Below are positions 50,501 through 60,691 of a stretch of 64,000 bases of DNA, one piece after another. The notes beneath the pieces are model-generated. The model was not told the DNA's origin and did no database searches. It saw only the letters and a program-made list of their open reading frames with translations. The stretch covers positions 1 to 64,000 of the forward strand of contig CAJSZQ010000001.1 of assembly GCA_910574185.1 (NCBI GenBank). Reading direction: 5' to 3'. Every line of letters starts with the position of its first letter. Within the stretch, counting starts at the first letter, position 1. Both the position numbers and the translations under genes were made by a program. This DNA is from Lachnospiraceae bacterium. GTDB lineage: Bacteria; Bacillota; Clostridia; Lachnospirales; Lachnospiraceae.

Positions 50501-52750
50501 TTATCCATCAATTTTTTTCAGTTTCGCAAATGCCGCAAACATTTTCTTTCGGCCTGCCATATCAAATTCCACCGTAACCTCATAATCCCGGCCGCCTTCA
50601 GTAATTCCTGTTACCAATCCGTCGCCAAACTTGATATGACGCACCCGATCTCCTACGTCATAACCAGGGCCGTCCCCTCCTGCAACTTTAAACTGCTGCA
50701 CTGGCCTGACCTGAAACGCCTTACTGCGGAAATTCTGTTTCGCCTGCTGATATGCATTCCTGTATTCCTGCCCCTGTCTTTCATTTTTTAATAGTTCTTC
50801 TTTAAATACTTCCCCATCCGACAGATACTCTTCCGGAATCTCCTTTAAAAACCGGGACATTTTGTTATACTGCATTTCACCCCGTATCATCCGACGTCTT
50901 GCGCAAGTCAGCGTAAGACCCTGTTTTGCTCTTGTGATTCCCACATAGCAAAGTCTCCGCTCTTCTTCAATCTCATCCTTGTCGTCCGAGGTAATACTGA
51001 GATAACTTGGAAAAATACCGTCCTCCAATCCTGCCAGATATACATAAGGAAATTCCAGTCCCTTAGCGCAATGCAGAGTCATAAGCATTACATAGTCGCC
51101 CTCTTCATTCAGACTGTCAATATCCGCTACCAGCGCTACTTCCTCTAAAAATCCGCTAAGTGTAGCCGGTTCTCCCTGTTCTGCGCACAGCTCCTCATAC
51201 GCGATGATTTTGTTCTTCAGCTCGTCAATATTTTCCAGACGGGCTTCTGCCTCTACTTCTCCCTCGTTCTGCAACTCTTCTATGTAACCGGTTTCTTCCA
51301 GTATTTCCTCCACAAGCTCCGAAATACTTATCCTCTGCGAATCCGCCTTAAAATGCTCAATCAGCGCTACGAAGGACTCCATTCTTGCGGCTCCCCGCCC
51401 GATATTCGGTATATGTTCCACGCCAAGCAGCGCCTCATAAAATCCCATGTCTCTTTCCAGCGCATAGTCCTGCACTCTGTTAATGCTGGTAAGTCCGATT
51501 CCTCGTTTCGGCACATTCACGATTCTCCTCACCGCAATGTCATCTCTTGCATTGTCAATCGTCTTCAAATATGCCAAAACATCCTTAATCTCCCTTCTGG
51601 CATAGAAATTAATCCCGCCCACAATCCGGTAAGGAATATTTGCTGATACAAACTTCTCCTCAAATATTCGGGACTGAGCGTTGGTCCGATAGAGAATTGC
51701 AAAGTCATGACAGTTTGTCCCTCCCGCATTTACCTGCTTTCTAATATCATCAACAATATATTCCGCCTCATCATAGCCCGAATCAAACTGGCGCATTTTT
51801 AGCTTCTCTCCGGCTCCGTTTTCGGTCCAAAGCGTCTTATCCTTCCTGCCCCAGTTATGGCGAATCACTGCATTCGCGGCATTCAAAATATTGCTGGTAG
51901 AACGGTAATTCTGCTCCAGTTTAATTACCTTTGCATCCTCAAATACCTGCTCAAAATCCAGAATATTTCTGATATTCGCCCCGCGGAACTTGTAAATGGA
52001 CTGATCGTCGTCGCCTACCACGCACAGATTACGGTATTTTCTGGCAAGTATACTGACAAACTGGAATTGAACGGTATTGGTATCCTGATACTCGTCCACC
52101 ATAATATAACGGAAACGCTCCTGATAATAGTCCAACACCTCTGCCTGCGTCTGAAAAAGCTGTACCGTCTTTAACAGCAAATCATCAAAATCAAGCGCAT
52201 TATTTGCGCGCATCTGCTTCTCATACTCCTCATATACTGAAGCAATCTTCTGCCGTCCAAAATCTCCCTCTGCGCGAAGACGGTATTCTTCCGGTGTAAT
52301 CATCTCATTCTTTGCAGAAGAAATCATCGACATTAAATTTCTCTCTTTATAAATCTTCGTGTCCACATTCAGATACTTGCAGATATCCTTCATCAGCGTT
52401 TTCTGATCGTCTGTGTCGTAAATGGTAAAATTCGTATCAAACCCAAGCAAATTAATATGTCTTCTCAGAATCCGCACGCAGGCCGAATGAAAGGTGCTGA
52501 CCCAGATACTTTCCGAACCGTATCCAACAATACTGTCTACCCTCTCTCTCATTTCTCCCGCTGCCTTATTGGTAAATGTAATTGCAAGAATGTTCCAGGG
52601 ATTGACTCCCTTCTCTTCAATCAAATATGCAATTCTGTGTGTTAAAACTCTTGTTTTTCCCGAGCCTGCTCCCGCTAGAACCAGAAGCGGTCCTTCTGTA
52701 TGCTGCACCGCCTCCCTCTGAGGCGCGTTTAATATATCCAAATCAATCAT
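50501..52750 (-). CDS. pcrA: ATP-dependent DNA helicase PcrA (UvrD family)
   Basis: 749 residues, normal length. Superfamily 1A motifs in order: Q motif LNAPQREAV, Walker A LAGAGSGKTRV, TFTNKAAGEMRERV, VDEYQDTN for Walker B, GDDDQSIYKFRGA, LEQNYRST, and the C-terminal VMLMTLHCAKGLEFPYVYLA. It has a C-terminal domain with VGDRVRHIKFGDG typical of PcrA. Essential DNA-repair and replication helicase. Its start overlaps the DUF1847 gene by 8 nt. Confidence 0.95.
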   Translation of the reverse strand: MIDLDILNAPQREAVQHTEGPLLVLAGAGSGKTRVLTHRIAYLIEEKGVNPWNILAITFTNKAAGEMRERVDSIVGYGSESIWVSTFHSACVRILRRHINLLGFDTNFTIYDTDDQKTLMKDICKYLNVDTKIYKERNLMSMISSAKNEMITPEEYRLRAEGDFGRQKIASVYEEYEKQMRANNALDFDDLLLKTVQLFQTQAEVLDYYQERFRYIMVDEYQDTNTVQFQFVSILARKYRNLCVVGDDDQSIYKFRGANIRNILDFEQVFEDAKVIKLEQNYRSTSNILNAANAVIRHNWGRKDKTLWTENGAGEKLKMRQFDSGYDEAEYIVDDIRKQVNAGGTNCHDFAILYRTNAQSRIFEEKFVSANIPYRIVGGINFYARREIKDVLAYLKTIDNARDDIAVRRIVNVPKRGIGLTSINRVQDYALERDMGFYEALLGVEHIPNIGRGAARMESFVALIEHFKADSQRISISELVEEILEETGYIEELQNEGEVEAEARLENIDELKNKIIAYEELCAEQGEPATLSGFLEEVALVADIDSLNEEGDYVMLMTLHCAKGLEFPYVYLAGLEDGIFPSYLSITSDDKDEIEEERRLCYVGITRAKQGLTLTCARRRMIRGEMQYNKMSRFLKEIPEEYLSDGEVFKEELLKNERQGQEYRNAYQQAKQNFRSKAFQVRPVQQFKVAGGDGPGYDVGDRVRHIKFGDGLVTGITEGGRDYEVTVEFDMAGRKKMFAAFAKLKKIDG

Positions 52751-53393
52751 TATTATCCTCGCTAAATAATTTCTTCCTATAATATCCTTCCGCTGTATAA
52801 AGGGCGGCAGCCGGATTATGTCCCAACACCCGGTCTTTGGTTACAGCCGTAGTTACCAGCGCCTCCGAATATTTGTAAAACAGGCTGTCATGTCCCACAC
52901 ATAAGCCTACCACCACATTCAAATCTGTATGCGCGTCATTCAGAAGCTTTGCCTGCAAAATCGGATTGCAGGTATTACGTCCAAGTTCTTCACATTTCAC
53001 AGGAATCCCCACCTCATGCTTGGGAATACACCCCACCTTGCAGGCGGCCCCGTACACTTCAAAACCATGGGCCCGAAAAATCTTAGCCAACATCCTTGCC
53101 TCCCGAATCAACCCTACGCAGGTGGCGATACCAAGCTTTTTCGCCCCCATTCGTTTTGCATAATCCATAATTTCCTGAACCCTGGTAAGCTGACAATATC
53201 CTTCATATTCTACGCAGGCCGCCGATACTATGCTTTTCTGATTCTCTTCCTTTCCATACTCCTCCCGCACATAAGCTAAGTCTTCTTCTGTTACTATCTT
53301 TTTCGTCAGACAAAATTCCGGAAATTCCTTATCCATTTTGTTACAATTCACTGCCCCACAATCAATGCAGGACAACACTTTGCCACCGTCCAT
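52743..53393 (-). CDS. DUF1847 cysteine-rich protein
   Basis: 216 residues. It begins KVLSCIDCGAVNCNKMD, a cysteine-rich (probable metal-binding) site, then has CVEYEGYCQLTRVQEIMDYA, GIATCVGLIREARMLAKIF and VGLCVGHDSLFYKYSEALVT. These match the DUF1847 family of anaerobes, which has no settled function. The product may be metal-dependent. It lies in the conserved chromosomal block with pcrA. Confidence 0.8.
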   Translation of the reverse strand: MDGGKVLSCIDCGAVNCNKMDKEFPEFCLTKKIVTEEDLAYVREEYGKEENQKSIVSAACVEYEGYCQLTRVQEIMDYAKRMGAKKLGIATCVGLIREARMLAKIFRAHGFEVYGAACKVGCIPKHEVGIPVKCEELGRNTCNPILQAKLLNDAHTDLNVVVGLCVGHDSLFYKYSEALVTTAVTKDRVLGHNPAAALYTAEGYYRKKLFSEDNND

Positions 53394-53439
53394 TTCAAAT
53401 TCTCCTCTTCTTCTCTTTCCCTAAAAAGCTTATTAATTA

Positions 53440-56400
53440 TTATATTGTTTTTTTCTCATGTAATAATTGCAAATAAAGAGCCTCTATTTCATTCACAATA
53501 TCCCTCAATTCGTCCATTTTATTATATTTTATATGAGCTTCTTTACTTAATCTGGCAAGTTCATTATGTACCAAATTTTTCTTATCAAATTTAGGTATAT
53601 ATATCCTTGGCCTGATTGGAAATGATCTGGAATCGGATGATTGCATCATAAAGCTATATACAATTTTTGTATTCATAATTCCACATATAAAATATGCCTC
53701 GTCTAACGTAATAAAGTTGCCATCCAAATCTTCACAAATTGATACTGCATGATTTTGAAACAATGGTCGTTTTACTCCACCCCAGATTGTATTCACTTCC
53801 GAAATAACAGCGGCAGCCCATTTCGTATTATCTCGAAAAACAACATAATTTTTTGCATAACTATATTCCCCTACTCTTGCTAACGCGTAAAATTCAGCGT
53901 TATCTTTGCCAATTATTTTTTCATTATACCCTGTTTGTTCTGTAATTAATTTCTTGTTTTCTTGATAATATTTTGCTAATTTAGGCGCATTCTTAGACAA
54001 TTCCTTTAATTTTATGGGCACTTTTGGATTGTCCTTGCTATAAGGAAAAGGAACGATAAATTCATCCCATTCAACATGAAATGGAACGATATTTTTCCCT
54101 TTTACCATTGGATGTAGATATTCTGTTTCTAATAAAACATCAAATTCAGGGACCTTATATTTTGATTTTTTATTCTGTATATTCCTTAAGCAAGTACAAT
54201 TATCCATACTTGGTAAATTTGATAATTTAAATACCATTAGCTCTTGTGGATAAAACTCTATGCCTTCACGACCTATATAATAAGATTTCCCTCCTATTGT
54301 TAAATATTTATCCAAAAGCTCCTTGGATTCAACTGACGAGAAAAAATTTTTCTTTGAATGACAGCATGCTAAATATTTCTTTTCATATTCAAAAAATTCA
54401 CTAATGTCAAGTTCCTCTAAACCATCAATATTTTTTTTTGGCTTCTTAATATACCATTCCGTTTCTACACCTTTCGAATAATCCATTTCTTTTTTTGATA
54501 AATAGAAAGAAAGAAACTTTTGCGTAACTGGCTTAAAAGGATTTCCAGCTTTTGTCCAGTTCGTAAATTTACAAAAAAACATTCTGCTTCCATCTTCTAA
54601 GTAAAAATTTCTAAATCCCTCATAAGACTGCTGAAATACTAAAGGCTCCGGCATCAAAAATCCTAAAATTCCTTTCTCCGACAACCAATTATCCGCCGAA
54701 ACATTCGCGATAAGCGCACATATATTAAGATTTATACCACCGGTAAGTCTGTCTCCCGAAAATAATTTTCTCGAAACGCATAATGCTTTAATCCTATCTC
54801 TATATCCTGAAGGCAAACTTTTCCAATCTACCCAAGGCGGATTTCCAACAATTATATCAAATTCACCTAAATTAGCTGTCGCAAGATAATTAGAAAGTAT
54901 TCTTGCCCAAATACCGTTCCAATTCTTTTTCTCTAAACCAATCAGACTTCTGGATAACTGTACTATTTTTGTGCATATTTTTGGAGTTAAATCTGCTTCC
55001 GAAATTAATTCCTTAAATATCTGTGTCACTGCTTCTTCATTTTGATTTTTTACCTGATTTTCTACTAAAATCATATCTTGAGCAAACTTTGAAATATCGT
55101 TTACAACACTTTTCGGCAGGGTGATATTAATAGATTCCTTTGTTGTTGATATAATATAATCAACACACTCAACATTATCAAACTCTATTGTTTTCGGTAC
55201 ATACGATGCATCTCCTAAATATACAGGTATATCGACTGGATGATTTTTCTTCATTAAATGTGATATATTAATAAAATAGTTAACTCTTGCTGTCAATACG
55301 GCAATGGGGTTCAAATCTATACCCTTTACTCTTTTTAAAACGCTTACAAGTTTTTCATCATCAGACATATTACACTCTTCATCTAAAACTTTATCAATCA
55401 TCACATTCAGAAATGTTCCACTGCCACAACAAGGATCTAATCCTCTCCATTTTTCAACATTAGCCAACTTAACCGCTTCGTCAACTACATTTTGAGCTAA
55501 CCATTTTCTGGTATAATATTCCCCCAAAGAATGCCTGACTTCAGCTGGAACCATTGCTTCATACAATTTTTTAAAAAAATCTTGTGATCTTTTTGAATTA
55601 TTTAATACAGCTTTTTCAGAATATCTGCATAAAATCTCAAAAATTCCTTTTAGTACGTCTGATAGTTCTATACTCCATTGCTTTTCATTACAATACCATG
55701 AAAAAAAATCTCCTTCTAACAAATTGGTCATCCCATACTCTCGAAAGATTGCGCCATTTTCTAATCTTGAAAATTGGATACGTAATTCTTCAGATTCCAT
55801 CTCCATTGATTTGTCAAATCGTATAAGCGACTCATGAAAACGTATTTGGCTAATCACTTTAAACGCTATAATCTTAATGATTATTGCATAAGCTGTCTGC
55901 AATGCAAACATTGCCAAATATTCATCATTCTTTTGACTTAATCCTGTATCAAGCAATGCTTCTAATGATTTCTTTCTATTAATTATTGCTTGTTGCTTTG
56001 AAATATCATCATGCGCCAAATTAAAAAGTTCTTTCCATTCTGTAAATAACATTCTTGTCTTCATATGCATATTGGACTTTAGCAAATCAAACAATATTCC
56101 CACCAATTCAAAAGAAATACCATCATTAATGGGAGGATTACAAAAACTATCCACTAAATTATTCGCATTAAAAGCTATTAATTTTAGTGCAAGGATATTC
56201 TGAATAATCCTATCAAGTGCATACGCATCTATCCGCATAAACTTTTCAACTACAATTTTTTCACCAAAATACGTAATAAAACATCCATATACACCATCAG
56301 TGATAAAGCCCTCAAACATCTCATTTTTATTTTGAACTTCAAGCCCTTTTAAGTATTCTGATATCTGTTCTATTGCTTTCTTTTTCTGTTTTTCGTTCGA

Positions 56401-56706
56401 TAACGCAGATGGCTGTTTAAACTCTATGATTAATGTAGAGATTGCTGTATCCGCTCTTCCTTTCGAAATATGTCTACGCGTTGCAATTGACTTTTCTTTA
56501 ATTGGATTATATTCAAATCCTAGTGGTTCAAAATATGTTTTAAAAAAAGCAAATAACTCACAATCAAATCTACTTTCAATAGTCGCTTCATTTGGCGCTT
56601 TTAAAGATGCCTCTACTATGTCTCTAGCCATTCTATTTAATTCCGTCTGATATGAGCTCGATTTTATTATAGAAATATATTCATTTAACAATCCTCTTCT
56701 ATTCAT
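53440..56706 (-). CDS. Type IIG-like restriction-modification protein
   Basis: 1088 residues. The N-terminal ~150 contain a PD-(D/E)xK nuclease pattern: GRADTAI (D86) and LIIEFKQP (E95, K97). The N6-adenine methyltransferase core has motif I DPCCGSGTFLN near 422 and motif IV GNPPWVDW near 618. The C-terminal part has a probable target-recognition domain, with LRNIQNKKSKYKVPEFDVLL, and a helical end. One polypeptide with nuclease and methylase is typical of type IIG enzymes. The gene is far more AT-rich than its neighbours and stands alone, so it was probably acquired by transfer. It should defend against phage and foreign DNA. A BREX-type PglX is a less likely alternative. Confidence 0.8.
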   Translation of the reverse strand: MNRRGLLNEYISIIKSSSYQTELNRMARDIVEASLKAPNEATIESRFDCELFAFFKTYFEPLGFEYNPIKEKSIATRRHISKGRADTAISTLIIEFKQPSALSNEKQKKKAIEQISEYLKGLEVQNKNEMFEGFITDGVYGCFITYFGEKIVVEKFMRIDAYALDRIIQNILALKLIAFNANNLVDSFCNPPINDGISFELVGILFDLLKSNMHMKTRMLFTEWKELFNLAHDDISKQQAIINRKKSLEALLDTGLSQKNDEYLAMFALQTAYAIIIKIIAFKVISQIRFHESLIRFDKSMEMESEELRIQFSRLENGAIFREYGMTNLLEGDFFSWYCNEKQWSIELSDVLKGIFEILCRYSEKAVLNNSKRSQDFFKKLYEAMVPAEVRHSLGEYYTRKWLAQNVVDEAVKLANVEKWRGLDPCCGSGTFLNVMIDKVLDEECNMSDDEKLVSVLKRVKGIDLNPIAVLTARVNYFINISHLMKKNHPVDIPVYLGDASYVPKTIEFDNVECVDYIISTTKESINITLPKSVVNDISKFAQDMILVENQVKNQNEEAVTQIFKELISEADLTPKICTKIVQLSRSLIGLEKKNWNGIWARILSNYLATANLGEFDIIVGNPPWVDWKSLPSGYRDRIKALCVSRKLFSGDRLTGGINLNICALIANVSADNWLSEKGILGFLMPEPLVFQQSYEGFRNFYLEDGSRMFFCKFTNWTKAGNPFKPVTQKFLSFYLSKKEMDYSKGVETEWYIKKPKKNIDGLEELDISEFFEYEKKYLACCHSKKNFFSSVESKELLDKYLTIGGKSYYIGREGIEFYPQELMVFKLSNLPSMDNCTCLRNIQNKKSKYKVPEFDVLLETEYLHPMVKGKNIVPFHVEWDEFIVPFPYSKDNPKVPIKLKELSKNAPKLAKYYQENKKLITEQTGYNEKIIGKDNAEFYALARVGEYSYAKNYVVFRDNTKWAAAVISEVNTIWGGVKRPLFQNHAVSICEDLDGNFITLDEAYFICGIMNTKIVYSFMMQSSDSRSFPIRPRIYIPKFDKKNLVHNELARLSKEAHIKYNKMDELRDIVNEIEALYLQLLHEKKTI

Positions 56707-56941
56707 TACTATATCCTTCCATTACATTCAAACAACTTCTTCCACAGGCACTTTATCTCTCAACTTCAATTCTCTGACTCCAATCTACTTCTTTTCAAAT
56801 TAAAAATTAGTACTCCATGCACATTCTACTCAGATTATACAGCAAACCCTCAGTCAACACAAATAAAAATTGCAACAAAAACCCCGCCGGAAAACTATGT
56901 CTTACACACCATAGCGCCCTGCGGGGTACTCTTTTCTATTC
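56707..56941. other. Intergenic region before RM gene
   Basis: No gene. It carries the upstream region of the RM gene and the terminator of the sugar operon. Confidence 0.5.
56877..56927 (-). terminator. Terminator of the PTS/dehydrogenase operon
   Basis: The outer stem ACCCCGC and GCGGGGT and the inner CTATG and CATAG are followed on the minus strand by TTTTT. It is 14 bp past the Zn-dehydrogenase stop and closes the operon. Confidence 0.7.
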
Positions 56942-57991
56942 TTATTTCTGACACTCTACGCACACCCGGTACATGCCCGGAGTTGCCGCCGCTTCAAATG
57001 CCTTCTGCATCTCTGTCAACGGATACCGCTTCGGCTCCACCAGCTCTGACACATCAACAATCCCTGTATTCAACATCATTGCAGCGTCGGTAAAATCTTC
57101 CGCATCCGCACCGTAAGTACCAATCAGCTCCAAACGCCTGTAATGAATGCTGTTCCAATCTATCTGGGTAACCGGCGCCGGATACCCGGCGGCAAACTGA
57201 AGAATACGTCCGTCAATGTTCTTCACCATCTCAAAAGCCTGCTCATTTGCCTGCGCCGCGCCTACTGCAACTATCACCGCGTCCGCCTCTTTTCCTCCTG
57301 TCAGTTCCCTAATGCCTTTCACCGGATCTTTCTGGCCGGAATCAATGGTTTCAAAGCCAATCTTTCTGGCCGTCTCCAATTTCTTTGGATTCAACTCCGA
57401 CACGATAACCCGAGTTCCAAGGGCTCTTGCCTCCAGTGCGTTCAACATGCCCATTGTTCCTCCGCCAATTACGGCAACCGTCTCAAAAGGAGCAAGCCGA
57501 AGCTTCTTTAATCCTTTGACTACCGTTGCCAGAGGCTCCAGAAAATTGGCGCAGCCCGGCTCCAAACGAGGATTCATCTGTATCACAGAATACTCGTCCC
57601 AGACCGCATGCGTCGCAAATCCAAATTCCCCCAGATATCCGTCCTCAGTAATCAGCTTCGGCGGGTTCACGCACTGGGAAAATTCTCCTTTTCTGCAATG
57701 GGCGCAGGTCCCGCAGCCCTTGTATACATTAATTCCTACAAAATCCCCCGCTGCGCAAGTGGTGACCTCCTCCCCTGTCTTTTCAATCACTCCGCAGCCT
57801 TCATGACCTCCGACCATGGGATAACCCTGATGTTCCCGAAGTCCAAGCCACTGACCGTAATCTGTGGTACATATATTACATGCCGTATTGCGAATCAGCA
57901 CGTCATGAGGCCCTAATTCGGGAATCAATCCCTCCATGATTTCACTGCATCCCTTTTTCGTCAGACACGCAAATCTTCTCAGTCTTTCCAT
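56942..57991 (-). CDS. Zinc-dependent medium-chain dehydrogenase
   Basis: 349 residues from ATG 57991, with GAGGAG at 6 nt. GroES-like domain: GHEGCGVIEKTGEEVTT with the GHE catalytic zinc site and Cys near CTTDYGQW. A structural zinc lobe has CGTCAHCRKGEFSQC. The NAD-binding fold has VAVIGGGTMGMLNALEA. The family includes sorbitol, threonine and sugar-phosphate dehydrogenases. Placed last in the PTS operon, it probably oxidises a (phospho)polyol or sugar intermediate. Substrate is not determined. Confidence 0.85.
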   Translation of the reverse strand: MERLRRFACLTKKGCSEIMEGLIPELGPHDVLIRNTACNICTTDYGQWLGLREHQGYPMVGGHEGCGVIEKTGEEVTTCAAGDFVGINVYKGCGTCAHCRKGEFSQCVNPPKLITEDGYLGEFGFATHAVWDEYSVIQMNPRLEPGCANFLEPLATVVKGLKKLRLAPFETVAVIGGGTMGMLNALEARALGTRVIVSELNPKKLETARKIGFETIDSGQKDPVKGIRELTGGKEADAVIVAVGAAQANEQAFEMVKNIDGRILQFAAGYPAPVTQIDWNSIHYRRLELIGTYGADAEDFTDAAMMLNTGIVDVSELVEPKRYPLTEMQKAFEAAATPGMYRVCVECQK

Positions 57992-58052
57992 CTTTCTCTC
58001 CTCTGTTTCCAATATGTTCTTCTTTCTTTTTCCAGAAATATATCCATTTCTC

Positions 58053-58919
58053 TTACACTACGCCAATCAGAGACAGTAAGATGCAAATGATTACAATTCC
58101 AATTGCAATCATACCGAATTTCTGGGTCTTATTTCTCATAATCAGGTAGATTCCGCCCACCGCCGCAAGGGGAAGCAGACCCGGAATAATCCCGTCAATG
58201 ACCTCCTGAATGGATACCACCGCTTCCCCAGAGGTAATCGTAAGCGGCGTCGCCAGCGAGACATAGGACGCCGTCAGCGCTCCCATCATTAAAATCCCCA
58301 GCATACTTGCACAACGCACAAACTGCTTGAACCACGAGCCGGAAAGCAGAGTTCCCATCGCCGCCGCGCCTGCGTCATAACCGAACATCCAGCATTTGTA
58401 CCCAATAAAGTGCAGCAGTACATTAAAAATCAGGCATACCAAAAATCCGAATACATTTCCCGTAATGGCAATGGACAGTCCGATACCCAGAATAATCGGT
58501 TTTAACGTCCCCCAGTCAATTGCATCTCCAATGCCTGCAAGCGGACCCATCAGAGAGGTTTTCATACTGTTAATTGCCTCATCCTTTTCATCTTCCGGAT
58601 AATCGGCCATTTTTTCCTCCATGGCAATAATCATCCCCATAACTGCGCCGCCCCAGTTTCCCTCTGTATTAAAGAACACCATGTGACGCTGTAGAGCCCG
58701 GCTGAACCGTTCTCTATCGTCTCCATAAATCTTCTTAAGACATCTTCCGATAGCAGAAACCAGAGTAATGGCAATCATTCGTTCATAGGAGTGGGTAATT
58801 TCTCCAATCAGCATGAATCTCGCCCATGCCCCGGAAACATCTTTCCTGGTAAGTAACGCTTTCTTTTCTGTGCTGTTTTCCATATTGTTTTCTATGTTAT
58901 TTACTGTGTGAATCCCCAT
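58053..58919 (-). CDS. PTS mannose-family IID component
   Basis: 288 residues from ATG 58919 (AAGGAGG upstream). Mannose/fructose/sorbose IID domain: TRKDVSGAWARFMLIGEITH, then ERFSRALQRHMVFFNTEGNW and MGPLAGIGDAIDWGTLKPII, ending in membrane helices. It forms the membrane translocator with IIC. The low similarity of the N-terminal 20 residues (NNIENNMENS) is typical variation. Confidence 0.9.
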   Translation of the reverse strand: MGIHTVNNIENNMENSTEKKALLTRKDVSGAWARFMLIGEITHSYERMIAITLVSAIGRCLKKIYGDDRERFSRALQRHMVFFNTEGNWGGAVMGMIIAMEEKMADYPEDEKDEAINSMKTSLMGPLAGIGDAIDWGTLKPIILGIGLSIAITGNVFGFLVCLIFNVLLHFIGYKCWMFGYDAGAAAMGTLLSGSWFKQFVRCASMLGILMMGALTASYVSLATPLTITSGEAVVSIQEVIDGIIPGLLPLAAVGGIYLIMRNKTQKFGMIAIGIVIICILLSLIGVV

Positions 58920-58932
58920 ATTCCGCACCTCC

Positions 58933-59718
58933 TTAATCCTCATCATCGTCATCCGCCAGAACAAGCGCTTTTTCTTTGTCCAGCTCATCTTTAAGCAGCA
59001 TGACAAATCCAATCGCACTGACAGAAAACACAGCCGCAGTCAGTACGGACATCTGGAAGATTACAACCACAAAATATCCAATCAAAAACAGTGGAAGATA
59101 TCTCTCCTTGTTAATTACCCGCAGCGTCATGGCAATCCCCAACGCCGGAAGCACGCCGCCTGCAACCTCAAGTCCATGACTCAACCATACAGGAATTACA
59201 GCGACAACTGTATCAATAACGGAAGCTCCATAATAAACTGCTGCAAATGCAATGGGAAACCGAAGCACAAATACAATTGCCAGAGCCAGATAATTCGTCC
59301 GGACAATTCCTCTTAAATCACCGTTCACTGCACATTTATCTCCAATATGCGCGCATACGCCCAGAAGGTTATACTGAATTGGCTGCAGCAGATTTCCAAT
59401 TACGCCCACCGTTACAGCAAGGGAAACTGCCGTCTGCACACTCAATCCTGACATCAGCGCAATTGGAATCGTAATACATCCTGCTGCCGTAGAATCTGCC
59501 GGCGTATTTGCTCCTGCCGCCACTGTGCTGATATAAAGCGTGGAAATCGTCGCGCCGATAATCACCGCTTCCGTCATCTGCCCTGTAATCAATCCGTAAA
59601 TCACCGCATGCATCAATGGAAACCATGTAAAACCTTCCATCATATTGTATCCAACCATAACGCTGCCCAGCCAGTAAATAATTCCGGCTGTCACAGCTAA
59701 AACTAATACCTGATTCAT
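58933..59718 (-). CDS. PTS mannose-family IIC component
   Basis: 261 residues, about seven membrane helices, with YNMMEGFTWFPLMHAVIYGL and the conserved GATISTLYISTVAAGANTPA, then PVWLSHGLEVAGGVLPALG. It is the sugar channel part of the transporter. It lies 13 bp before IID. The acidic tail (LADDDDED) is short and hydrophilic. Confidence 0.9.
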   Translation of the reverse strand: MNQVLVLAVTAGIIYWLGSVMVGYNMMEGFTWFPLMHAVIYGLITGQMTEAVIIGATISTLYISTVAAGANTPADSTAAGCITIPIALMSGLSVQTAVSLAVTVGVIGNLLQPIQYNLLGVCAHIGDKCAVNGDLRGIVRTNYLALAIVFVLRFPIAFAAVYYGASVIDTVVAVIPVWLSHGLEVAGGVLPALGIAMTLRVINKERYLPLFLIGYFVVVIFQMSVLTAAVFSVSAIGFVMLLKDELDKEKALVLADDDDED

Positions 59719-59735
59719 AATGAACCCCCTTTCGG

Positions 59736-60227
59736 TTATCGTTCGTATTTTTTCGCAGCCGTATGAAAGGAAACTCCCGACACCTCCGGAATCGTGTGAA
59801 TCTCTATTTTAACTCCGGAACCCTCCATTTCCCGCAGCATTTTCATTTCTTCAATATTTGCATAAACTTCACCGGCCAACACTTTACGCCCTTCTTTATT
59901 CGGAACATTTCCAAGCTGCAGCTCCGAAACCTCAAGACCAGCTTTCCACGCCTGATAGACTCCGGAAATCTCCTTAAAAACCATCATAACCCGTCCTTCT
60001 CCAAACTGGGTTTCCTTCCATTTTTCCACGCATCGTTCCACACTGTATACCAGACATTTCGTCTCCTGAGGAGCAGCGATTTTCAGAATATTCTTAAGCA
60101 TCGTATCTTTGCTGGAAACATCATCTACTACTATAATTTTCGCAGCCCTCGCAACCTTCGTCCATTTTACCGCTACCTGCCCATGAATCAGTCTGAAATC
60201 TACACGAATCAACGTAACATTTGCCAT
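59736..60227 (-). CDS. PTS mannose-family IIB component
   Basis: 163 residues from ATG 60227, with AAGGAG upstream. IIB-Sor fold: LIRVDFRLIHGQVAVKWTKV contains the phosphorylated His15. FKEISGVYQAWKAGLEVSEL and LQLGNVPNKEGRK follow. It passes the phosphate from IIA to the incoming sugar. Confidence 0.9.
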   Translation of the reverse strand: MANVTLIRVDFRLIHGQVAVKWTKVARAAKIIVVDDVSSKDTMLKNILKIAAPQETKCLVYSVERCVEKWKETQFGEGRVMMVFKEISGVYQAWKAGLEVSELQLGNVPNKEGRKVLAGEVYANIEEMKMLREMEGSGVKIEIHTIPEVSGVSFHTAAKKYER

Positions 60228-60244
60228 ACCTTCTCTCCTTTCCC

Positions 60245-60670
60245 TTAGTCCTCCTCCGAATCCTCCATACAACTTACCAGCGCCTGCTTTACATTCACAA
60301 TCCCTGCGCAGCCCGCCATGCGGCATGCTTCTGTTAATTCAGCCAGTTCCATAGATTCTCTGGATGTAACCGCCTCAATCAGCATTGGGAAATTCAGTCC
60401 TGCAAGGCACTCCATCATTTCCTCCTCAGGCAGAAAACGGCACACCACATTTGCCGGACTTCCCCCCAACAAATCAGCGAGTATTAATACGCCTTCCCCT
60501 TTGTTCAACTCCGCCGCCGTCTGTTTGATTTCTTCCGCATAATCTTCCACATCATCGGCTATTCTTAAAGACTTTACTTTCAGATTTTCCTGTGGTCCGC
60601 AGAGCATTTCCATGCTGTCCATAATTCCTTTCGCAAAGTCGCCATGTGTAACAAGCAGTATCCCTGTCAT
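60245..60670 (-). CDS. PTS mannose-family IIA component
   Basis: 141 residues. IIA-Man fold: GILLVTHGDFAKGIMDSMEM with active His9, then VLILADLLGGSPANVVCRFL. It takes phosphate from HPr. It lies 17 nt upstream of IIB. Confidence 0.9.
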   Translation of the reverse strand: MTGILLVTHGDFAKGIMDSMEMLCGPQENLKVKSLRIADDVEDYAEEIKQTAAELNKGEGVLILADLLGGSPANVVCRFLPEEEMMECLAGLNFPMLIEAVTSRESMELAELTEACRMAGCAGIVNVKQALVSCMEDSEED

Positions 60671-60691
60671 CTTTTCTCTCCTATCTCCATA

